Positions 11,201 through 23,200 of a stretch of 64,000 nt of DNA are shown one piece after another. Source of the DNA: Achatina immaculata (taxonomy: Eukaryota > Mollusca > Gastropoda > Stylommatophora > Achatinidae); contig CM019701.1 in the NCBI GenBank assembly GCA_009760885.1, positions 38,181,197 through 38,245,196 of the forward strand. The letters are read 5' to 3'. Each line of letters starts with the position of its first letter. The stretch's first letter is position 1. The position numbers and the translations under genes were made by a program. The notes below the pieces were generated by a model. That model had not been told where the DNA came from. It saw nothing but the letters and a program-made list of their open reading frames with translations, and did not search any database.

Positions 11201-14200
11201 TGCTATTCTGATTCCACTGTGTTCCCACACTGCTGCCAGCACAGATTCTTTCCTAAAACGTCTTCTGACTCTGTCAGTCAGTCAGTCAGTCGCATGTCCC
11301 TTGCGGAACTTTGCCTCCCTAACAGCTCTCCTGTAGGCCTCTCGGTTGTAAGCAAGATGGCCTGCTGCTGATGCATCCATTTGCAGATTATCAATGATGT
11401 ATTGCAGCCATCTTCCTGAGATCTCTAATTTTCTACTCCCCAATTCAGACTACACCTAAAGTTGACTCTGACTTCACAGGCTTGGCTATGTACAAGATTT
11501 AAAACATCAGAACGTATTAAAATGGGGAACATGTGAACATGGTCATTTCATTTGCCACAGAAAAAGATTTGAGAGATGAAGGGCAACTTGCTGAAACATG
11601 CCTAACTAGCAGTCAGATCAGTGTTGGTTGTAACAAAGTAGCAGTGTATCTACACGTATATTAACGTGTAATCATTGTTTTGATTTTGTTTTGTTTTGGT
11701 TTTTTTTTTCCAGTGGAAGCTGTGGTGGAGTTTGAATATGCAGCAGAACAGGAAGATGAGCTTACTCTCAAGGTCGGTGACATCATCACCAACGTTCAGA
11801 CGGCAGAAGGTGGCTGGTGGGAGGGAGAACTCAATGGGAGAAAGGGCATGTTTCCAGAGAACTTTGTGAAGGTTAGTTAAAGAGGAAACCATAACAGAGA
11901 ACTTTGTGAAGGTTAGTTAAAGAGGAAACCATAACAAAGAACTTTGTGAAGGTTAGTTAAAGAGGAAACCATAACAGAGAACTTTGTGAAGGTTAGTTAA
12001 AGAGGAAACCATAACAGAGAACTGTGTGAAGTTAGTTAAAGAGGAAACCATAACAGAGAACTTTGTGAAGGTTAGTTAAAGAGGAAACCATAACAGAGAA
12101 CTGTGTGAAGGTTAGTTAAAGAAGAAACTATAACAGAGAACTTTGTGAAGGTTAGTTAAAGAGGAATGCATAACAGAGAACTTTGTGAAGGTTAGTTAAA
12201 GAGGAAACCATAACAGAGAACTTTGTGAAGGTTAGTTAAAGAGGAAACCATAACAGAGAACTTTGTGAAGGTTAGTTAAAGAGGAAACCTTAACAGAGAA
12301 CTTTGTGAAGGTTAGTTAAAGAGGAAACTATAACAGAGAACTTTGTGAAGGTTAGTTAAAGAGGAAACCATAACAGAGAACTTTGTGAAGGTTAGTTAAA
12401 GAGGAAACTATAACAGAGAACTTTATGAAGTTTAGTTTAAAAAAAAAAACATAACAGAGATCATTGTGAAAGTTAATATGAAGAGGGAACTGTAACAGAG
12501 AAGTTTGTGAAGTTAGTTTAAAGAGGAAACCACAACGGAGAACTTTGTGAAGGTTAGTTAAAAAAAGAAGAAACCATAACAGAATTTTATGCATTTTTAT
12601 ACAGCTTGTTATTGTGAGCTTTCATGAATTAAAATGTAGTAAGAGGGAAATACTGCGAGAGCTCCTCACAAATCACAGAGTTGCTAGATTGACCTGTAAT
12701 ATTTGTAGCTACGACCTTAAGCCAAGTCTGTCCTTATATCTGGGAAAATGTCCAAAAAAACTTCAAGCTTATACATTGCATAATGTGGGTTCATTGTAAA
12801 AATCATCGTCAGAGTTAAATTGCATTTGTTTCAACTAAATATATGTTTCAGATGAATGTGTCTTTCCTTATTTAGACTGTATACTATTAGTAAATAGTAT
12901 ATTTAGTATTTATAACCAGTACACTTTGTAAAAAAAAACACCCTTTTTTTTGATGGTCAGTCAAGCAAAATATACAGACATAAAATCTTACCATTTTTAT
13001 ACCTGCATGTGGTGTGAACTTAAAAAAAAAGGAGTTTGAAAATCACAGGTTTACAAGTTGGTTTCATGCATCATGTATTACTGGTTTGTCAATCACATAA
13101 ACTGAAACTGAATTTTCATGTGATGTCTTTACAGTCACATATATCAGATGGTTCTAAGGACTGCAAACGCGCCACAAACAGCCTCTGGCAGTCAAGTCCA
13201 GCTCCTGGCCTTCCTGTGGCAGAACTGTTTAAACTGACAGGAGAAGGGGCGAGGGCGAATATCTGGTGCCTGAAAACCAGTTACTTAGGGTAGATGAGTG
13301 TCACGTTTGGTAGCTCATCTGCCGCTGTTGGCGAGATTTTCAGCTGCCGTGTGTGGAGCGGTGCTCTTCCCGGCCAATGAAAAAATTTGCAAATGAGGTT
13401 GCCACGCAACATCACTGCAGAAAAGGTGGTTGAAAGGATAAAGCGAAGCAAACAGTCAAATCACGGCACCTCTGGTCTGGAGGTCGGCCACGTCCTGAGT
13501 GCAGTCATATCGGGTGAAATGCATGAACCGGCTTGTCCCAGAGGTTAAGTCACTGCTGGCTTGACTCTTCAAATGCCGCGCGTGGAGTGAAGCTCCTCCC
13601 GGTTAAGGAAGTAAATGCAGAAATAAAGGTTGCTGTGCAGCGCCGATGGGAAAAGGTGGTGGAAAGTGAAGTTTAACCTGGTATGTCCAGTAGTATCGCT
13701 ACGAGAGCTATACCACGGCACCTCTGCTCTAGAGGCTGCCTACGTCCGAAATACACCTACACTGGTGAAATATGCCTAAACCGGCACACACCAGGGTTGG
13801 AACTCGATGGCTAGACATGTCATGCCACCTCCGCTCTAGAGGTCGGTAACGCCTGATAAACACCCATACTGGTGAATTTTGCCTAAACCGGCTCATACCA
13901 GGGGTGAATCTTGAAGGCTATGAATGTCACAGTACCTCTGCCCTAGAGGTCGGTCCCGTCCCAAACACACCCATACTGGGAAATGCCTAAACCGGCTCCA
14001 CCCAGGGGTAGAAGTCACTAGTGGCGAGGATTCGTCCTCCTGGACAAAAGCTCCATCCTGGTCACAACTAGGAAGGGTAGCGGCCACGACTGCAAAATGC
14101 TGAAGTCGGAGACACTGGACCAGGGAAGTCTAGATAGGCAACCACCTCTCACCCGGCGGGGATGTCTGCGTATCCTAATCACGCTGAGGTTTTCCGGTGA

Positions 14201-17200
14201 GAAAGTCCAACCCTGGACTGGATGGGAAACCACCTCTCACCCGGCGGTGATACACGGGTATCTCAAAACACGTCGAGGTTTTCCGGTGAGAAAGTCCAAC
14301 TCTGGCCTAGGTGGGCTAACGCCTCTCACCCAGCGGGGATGCACTGATATTCCAAACACGTCGAGGTCTTCCGGTGAGAAAGTCCAACCCTAGACCAAAC
14401 TGGTGCAATGAAAACCACGGTGTCACGCAATCCCGCTTCCGAGACCCACCAAGAATACAGGCTAAAGCACTGTGATACTCTGAACCCCTTGTAGTCCTTT
14501 CGTGGAACTCGTGTGGTCTATTTTGGACCACACAGGGGACCACGGGACCTAACGAGGACCACATGCGTGAATTCAGTAGGTTCACAGTGTGGTTTTTGGT
14601 GGTAGAAGTGAACGAAGAAGAAGAAGAAGAAGACATATATCAGATAAAAATAACAAGTCATGTTACACTGACTTTGGGCAAAGATTGAAAAAAAAAAATG
14701 ATTGTGGGGGAAAATATGCTGGATAGGCTTGAAAAGAAAGTGGAGGAACATCCAAAACTTGAACAAAGCACATGGATGTCAGAAAAAAGAAAGGATTTCA
14801 GAGAATGATAAAGTCAAACTTTCTGGTTCTGTAGAATGAGCAACCATCTGACCATTAGAGGATGGTGCATTAATTGAGACTAGATTATTGCTTAAATATT
14901 CTTCTTCAATTTCCCTCCAGCCGTGAGCTGGTATTCTTGGCCGTGGATGAGGTGAAGATGTTGAGGCATATCATCATGTCGGCTTGGGAGCAGACCACGG
15001 TAGATGTTTTTTGCAGGGGGTTTGAAATGCTTCTTTAGCAGACTCCACCACCGTGGGGACTGTTCCCTGCCCATTTAGCCAGACTCTGTCTGTTACTGGG
15101 GATACCAGTAGAGAGTTTGGGCAGCGTCTTGGTCAGCTATGATTAGCCAACCCTGATTTCAGTTGATTTCCAGATCTGACATCGTCTTCGCTCCCTCAGT
15201 TATTTCACTTGTTCAGATGAAGTTACATGGTTTATCTCTAATTCTCTGGCTTCTTCTCTTTAGTCTGCCATGTTCCCATGCTTTCTAAAGTTTTGCAGTT
15301 TCTGCATCTTGTTTGTATCCACAGTTCATTCTTCTTAAATCTTGATGTTTCCATCTATTGATTATTACATGGAGAAGATATTCAGCTAAATTAAGGTTGA
15401 AATTACATGCAGATGAATTTTGGTAGTAATTTTGGTATGAAATAGACAAAAATCTGGGTGAAGACTGGGAATAATTTTTTTTTTTTTTTGGAAGCAAAAA
15501 CTAGTTATAGAGGTAATTGTTTATAATGAGAAAGCATTAAATATAAACATTCATAGTGCATACAGAATTATTGTTTTATTCATTTACTTATCAAGAAAGT
15601 TTATAGTAATGCAAGGAGGTTAAAAAAACAAACATCTGTTATAAAAAATATCAATTATAAAGCTGAACAATGCATCAGACAACAAATTTCAGGACACTGC
15701 AGCTTGTAAGCCTGTCTGCTTAAGCCAAAAGGCTTCCTAAATCCTACTCTGCACTTGTTGAAATAGTACAGAGACTTAAGAGCTTATATCTGGTCCTAAG
15801 AAAAGAGCATAGATGGAAATCTGAGTCATATATGAAGAACTCTTGCTGGTGATGGGGTTTATGAAGGTAGCCCATCTCCTTTTCTTGGCGACAAGGCATA
15901 TGAAACTGAATGCAGAAGAAATTGTGTGTTATATGTGTGATTTTTTTTTTTTTCCTCCATCAGTTAGTGAAGCGTCGAGAGCCAGCATCTAATAAAAAGG
16001 AAGAGAAACGGGAAGCCACACAACGAAAATCAGTTCGAGAGTTGGCCAGCAAGTTAGGCAGTGTTCCAATGGGTGGACCTCCAAAAAAGAAAGGTAATAA
16101 TAATGATTATTTTGACTGAACACACTTCTAAATTTTTTAAAACAATTTATATAATTGAATGGACATAAAGGATATGAATTTTTTAAACAAATAATTATTT
16201 AACAAATCTTTATTATTATTATTATTATTTATATAAAAGCAAATTAAACTGAGTAAACAAAAAGTTTTTTTTTTGTTTGTTTCATTGTAATCTCTTCAAC
16301 AGGATAAGTAAAGGTGTATAAAAAATAAAAATAAAAGTGTATAATGAATAGACCAGAAAGTTTCAAACTTTCACTTTCTTGTCATTGAATATAAGTACAG
16401 ATTTATTAAAATTCATTGTCAGAGCTTTCCTTGTCCATGGGCTCATAAGACAGAAAAAAAAAAAGTGTCTGCTATCTCATCTGTCGTATGTTTTCTGCAT
16501 GAAAAGAGCATCGTTGTATGCTTTATTTTTGACCTGTCCTCATTCTCCATGTGGAGTCCAGTCTTGGGTAGTATCTTTATTATTTAGTTTACAAATATAT
16601 TTTGTATGTGTTTTGTTTCCAGAGATTTTTAAGAAATTGAAAAAAAAAACCTATTGAGAACCAGAGAGACTGAGGGTGGGTCATGTTTTTCATTGTTTTG
16701 TCTTTTTAAACTGGTCTTTATTTTCAGATAAAAAGAAAAGATGCAAAGTGTTATTTGAGTACAAAAAAGAAAATGATGATGAATTGGACCTTGCTGTCGG
16801 AGAAATAGTCGACTTTCATAGACAGGTAAGAGACGGATAATGAAGAGTTCTGTTATCATAGTAAATTTGTTGCATGTGAAATCATAAAGCAATGTATGAA
16901 TGCTGTTCATAAAAGTAAGAAATAAACTTGCTATAGGAGAAATGATGAAATCATATATCCAAAATATTAAAATGAAATAAAATTGAAATATTAAAACATT
17001 GAAGTAGGTCTAATGATGGATAATATGTACTGCAACTCTGAAAGCCAACAGATCTCTCACCTAGCCAAACTTAAGAAAAGTAACCACATTGTCACTTGAA
17101 TGCATCATTATAAATGTTCTCCAATTGCATGCACAGTGTCACATAACTGAGTAATAGCAGATATTATCCATATACCTACATATTGTCACACAAATGAGCC

Positions 17201-20200
17201 ATTACAGATAATCTCTAAATACCTACACATTGTCACATTAATGAGCTGTTACAGATAATATCAGTATACCCACACATTGCCATATAAATGAATCATAGCA
17301 AATATTATCCATATACCTACACTTGTCACACAGATGAGCCATTACAAATATTTTCCATATACCTACACATCATCACATAAATGAGTTATAGCAAATATTC
17401 TCCATATATATGTTATATATATTTTTCACATCTCTCTCTGAACCTTAAGTGCCCAAGGCACATGAGGCTTCCGCAAGGATTTTTCACAAATGCCTGTCCT
17501 TTGCCTTTTTTTCCGCTCTTGCCCAGGTGAGCCCTCCACTGCTCAACATCCTCTCTCTTGTTCTTCTCCATGTCTCTTTTGGTCTACCCTTACTTCTTTT
17601 CCCCTGTGGTGTCCATCTTATTGCTATTTTTGGTAGTGAGTTGTCAGTCATTTGGAGCACATGTCCCAACCATCGCCAGCATCTTTCCTCAATAATTGCT
17701 GTCAGTGGCTTCATCTACATTTCTGCCAACAAGATGTTATTTCTTAGGATGTTTGGCCAAAATGTTTTCCTAATTCTTCGTAAACATTTAGTCTGGAAAG
17801 AATTTAATTTAGCTTCGTTTTTTATAGTTTTGGTGATTTTCCAGCATTTACTTCCATAGAGTAGTACACTTAGAACATTACTCTTAAATATCCTGATTTT
17901 CATCTTCATGCTTAGTTTTTTAGATTTCCATTTAATCTACAGCACCATAAAAGCCCAGCCTGCTCCACCAAGTCTGCTGTTGATGTCCTCTGCCCTGCCT
18001 CCATTTTATGCTACTTTATTACCAAGATATACAAATTCGTTGACCTTCTCCACTAACTTGTTATCTATTCTGAGTACATTTTTGTTGTTCACATTTTGCT
18101 TCATTAACTTTGTCTTTCCTATGTTGATCTTTAGTCCTATGTTGTTTGCATTCTGAGTTAGCTTGTTTATTTTATCTTGCATATCTTTGTGGCTGCTTGA
18201 TAGTAGACAAAATTTTATTTTGCATATCTTTGTGACTGCTTGATAATAGACAAATATTGTCTGCAAAGTCAAGGTCCTCCATGGGTCCATTATAATCATC
18301 TGCATTTGTCTGATGTTGCTTCCTTCATTCTTTACATACCTGTACATTTTCACACAGATGAGTGCACTTGATGGAGTATCAAATTTTATGTTTATCAGAA
18401 AAGTCTGAACATGCCGCCAAGAAAATTTTATGCAGTCAGTAAGTCATTTGCATGTCCCTTGTAGAACTTTGCCTCCCTAACAGCACTCCTAAAGGCCTCT
18501 CAGTTGTAATCAAGATGCCCTGCCGCTGATGCATCCATTTGCAGATTATCAACGATGTCTTGCAGCCATCGTCACCTTGGTCTTGCTCTCTTTCTTTTTC
18601 CCATTATGTACCCTTCCAAGATGGTCTTCTCTAGTTTATCATGATGTTTAATGTGTCCAAAATATTTATGTTTTCTCTGTTTAATTCTCTTTACTAGCCA
18701 GCCTTCTTCAGTATTGAGTTTTTGTAGTATGGATATATTTGTTTTTTTTTTTGTGTCCTTGATATTTGAAGAACTCTTCTGTAGCATTTACATTCAAAGG
18801 CATTTATGTGTTTCTCAGCTGTTTTGTTAAGTGTCCAGGTATCACAAGCATATGTTGCGATGGGAAAGATGCATGCCTTTAAAAATATTATTTTTGTACT
18901 TATGTCTGTTCCTCTCCACAGCTTCTTTAATTGTTTTACTTTTTGAAGAGCAATAGATGTCTCCTCCTTTTAATTTCAGAAACAATTTTCTATAAATAGG
19001 AAACAACAAGGCTTTCGTATAGTAAAGTAAGATAACACAATTTTGTAGGATTAGACCTCGAAAAAATCATAGACAAAGCACTTTAGTAAGAGGTGAGAGA
19101 AAGAAAAATCACAAGAGAATTACCTGGAATTCGAACACGGACTCCGGTGGGATGAGCAGCCATCTAGCCACGAGAGAACAGCGTACTAACGAACTGAGCC
19201 ATATGTGTTCTCTCCTTTTAATTTCCCTCATTGTATCTCCATTATTAGTTAGTAGTGATCCAAGATATTCAAAACTCTCCACTTCTTCCAATTTTTCCTC
19301 ATTGATACATATTTCAGCTGCTTTATTTGTTTTGTCAGTCATCAGTTTAGTTTTCTTCCCATTAAGATAGAGGTTTTACTTTTCATTATTCTTATGGACT
19401 GACATAATTAGTTTTTTCATTCCTTTTTGCATTGTGGACAGCAATTCTGTGTCATCAGCATATCTTATCTCTGGTATTTCTTAACCTCCAATTGTTATGG
19501 CATTGTAATGTTCTTTGTCTACATCTTTTCTAACATTCCTCATTATATTTTCAGTATATAAGTTAATAAGTAAGGTGACAATATGCACCCCTGATGGATC
19601 CCTTGTTTTATGACAAACCAATTTGTTGTTTCACCATTTATTCTCACTGCTGTCTGTTGGTCTAGATACAGCAGTGATGTTAATTGTATCAGATGTGTTG
19701 GAAATCCCATTTTTTCCATTATTTTCTAAAGTTGTGTTGTACACACTCAAATGCCTTTTAGTAGTCTATAAAAGATAAATATAAATTCACATTAAATCCT
19801 CTGCATTTCTCTATTATTAATCTTATATTGAATATATGATCTGTTGATCCTTTTCCTTGTCTGAAACCAGCTTGGACCATATTGACTTCTTCTATTTTCT
19901 TACAAAGTCTACCCATTATGATTTTTAATAGAATTTTACTGGCATGACTAACAGGGTAACGGTTCTGTAGTTTGTGCATAATTTTAAGTAACCTTTCTTT
20001 GACAGTGGTATGAATACAGTTCTTTTCCATTCTTTTGGCCAAATACCTGAATGCCATAACTTTTTACATAGTGCATGACAGATTGTTGCACATTCCTTTC
20101 CTCCTGCTTTATTAAGTTCAGCTGTTATCTCATCACATCCTGGTGACCTATCATTTTTCATATTCTTTATTGCCCATAAAACTTCTTCAGTTGTCGGTTC

Positions 20201-23200
20201 GAGTTCTTTCTCCTCCAATAATAATTCACACAACAACGTGGAATTTTTATACATAGTGCATAAAACCACCATGTAGTCAGTCCTATCCCAGTTAATAACT
20301 TCCTCTTTTTAGACTTCCTATTCTTTGTCATCCATATTTTGGCTAAAATTAACTTCAGAATTTCTTGGTTTTCATTTGGCTGTGTCCAAGCTTTTGTAGA
20401 TATTCACTGAAATAACTTCTTTCTAGGAATCATTCAGTGGAGTTGCTGTAGGTTTTTTGTTGATGTCAGGTGCACGAAATCATGCAAATAGGCAGAATGG
20501 GGTTCCATAGTTTTATTTTTGTTTGTTTTTTTGCGTTAAACAGTTCTTACTGTTAAGATAATGTTAATCTGTTTCGTTTTGCAACCATAAGTATGAAATA
20601 AAGTTATTCTTGAGTTACATGGGGTTTCTTTTTTTTTTTTTTTAACATTTCAAAATGTGTGATTGATCGCAGGTGGAGGAAGGATGGTGGGAAGGCACGC
20701 TAAATGGAAAGCATGGAGTGTTTCCATCAAATTTTGTGGAAATGTTGGATGACTCTGCCTCCCCTGATGACAGCGGACCTGTGGCTGCAGATGAGAAAGA
20801 CAAGCCAGCAGGTACAGTTGGTGTTGCTGTGGTACAATTAGTGTCACTGTGGTACAGTTAGTATCGCTGCGGTAGAGCTAGTGTCACTGTGGTACAGTTA
20901 GTGTCGCTGTGGTACAGTTAGTATCGCTGTGGTACAGCTAGTATCGCTGTGGTAGAGCTAGTGTCACTGTGGTACAGTTAGTGTCGCTGTGGTAAAGTTA
21001 GTATCGCTGTGGTACAGTTAGTATCGCTGTGGTACAGTTAGTATCACTGTGTGGTAGTTTGTGTAGAGAAATATATGAATAGTTGTAGACTACTTTGTGA
21101 TCAGCTGTAAATGTGAAAAAAAAAAATGTGTATATTTCATTTACTTTGTTTCAAGCTTTTCAGTTTGTGAAGTTGAATGGAGAATTTTTGACACTATCGC
21201 ATTTTTTTCTGTGATGACTAATAAAATTGTCATCTTTCAGGAGAGAGAGCGTTTTTCTTATCTTCCAGACACATACAGCAGAGATTTTGTTCACAGGAAA
21301 ACAAGATTTTGTAGTTGTCATTTTCTTCTGGCTGGCTTTGAAATACTGAAGTGAAGAAAGAGAACTTTATTTTCTTTTTTTTCCTGACAAATTTGTGAGC
21401 CTAATAATGCATAATTTTCATAACACGCACTCGTTTCTTGTTTTTTTAACATAAGAAAGTTGTCAGTAAAATGAAAATATAATAAATACATTCCATGGTA
21501 TACATATAAAGTCAGATCTAAAAATACAGACTCTACGGAAGCTTTTCTACATGAGCTGTGTTATGTAAGCCGTTTATATTTATTGCCCATTGATTAGATG
21601 CAGAGCAGTGGAAATAATCTTGGAGCCAGTACCCAAACAGTGAAAGTCGTTCTAAAAAAGCATCTGAAAATAATGGAGTTGTTTTTGTGTGAAAAAAAAA
21701 AGAAGCTACATACCTAGAAGAATGAAAAGATAATTTAAGTAGTAGAAAAATAATTACAAAGTGTAATTTAGGGAACAGAAACAAAAAAATGACTTCAGGA
21801 AAGAGATGTGTAGGGACATGACTGAATCATCCAGGTTTGAGAAATGAGAAAGTGAAGGCGTTTAGTATCTTCTGATAGCTTGTAACAATAAGTAAATTTG
21901 CTAGATGTTGAGTCAAAGTCAGTGTAACTGAAAAGGCAGTTTCTTAGTGTTCGTTCAATAATATTAGACCATGTCTACTCTAGTTATTGCAGATAGAATT
22001 CTCATTGTCTGTTTTTAGAATGTTCATTGTTTATTTTTGAAGTGTAGCTTTTTGTTTCATCTTTTTCAGCAGCAGACACCCAGAATAAAGATTCAGATTT
22101 CCAAACAATTAAGGGTAAGAAGGTGATGGGTGTAGGACTGGGCAACATCTTTGGTAGCGGCCCCATCAAGCTGCGTGCTGTAGGTGACAGTGGTAAAAAG
22201 GAGGTAATGTAATAAGTACCCCATTTCATTGATGTTTGTACCAATCTTCATTACTCTTTCCTGTGTCAGTGACTGTTTCTGGTTATATCGAAAATCTTCA
22301 AGGTGTAAGAATTAAGTGAGGCCTCCTGTCATTGTGGATGCACAAACACTTTTCATATGTCTTCTACATACTATCATTATTTAATTCTAGGTTCAAAATT
22401 CAGACTCCGGCTTCACTGCATTTTGGACAACCCCATATATGCTTCACTGCATGCTTCAGCATCCATCCAAGAGTGTGTTTGCTAATAGTTCCTGTCAGAT
22501 GTTGGTTGTTTACGATGCGTTTTCTGCCAGACAGTTTGGATTTCTTGCCAGCACCTTTAATTTGACCTAGCTCCAGCAATCTCCTCAGATCTACATTATT
22601 CTTCCATTCCCGCTCTTCATTTTCCTGTAGTCTGTCCAATACAGCTTTATCAATTTCTTCTTGTCCATTGTCGGTCTGCCATTTAGCCTGTCCAGCAAGT
22701 CTATCTGCCACATCATTGTCATTTACTCCTGCATGCCCTGGACAGTAAAGCCATGTTAGGCTTGTCACAGTTGACCAGATTAACAGATGAACTCATTCTT
22801 TTCGAAGCAGTTTTTGAAGTAATTTCGTCTTATGAAACATACTCTGAATCCATCACAGTGACATCATTAACCACACCGTGAGCAACTAACCGTTCCATTG
22901 CCACCGACACAGCCTCAGTTTCCATTCGGATGCTTGAAGTTGTGACTTCAGAGGTTCCTGAACCCTGTGCCACTGCTCTTCCATTTCACTAGACAACAAA
23001 ACCCCAACCACTTCTGCTGTTTAGAGTCACTGAGCCATCTGTATATATTATCATGTCAGAAGACCCACAGTGATACTGTTTTTAAATCATATACCTATAT
23101 TGCCACTTTTTTTTTTCAATTCTCATTGGAACTTTTCCACCAAAGAATAGATATTATACCTTTTTTTTTTTTTTCATGTCAGAAGGAAACATTTGAAAGA

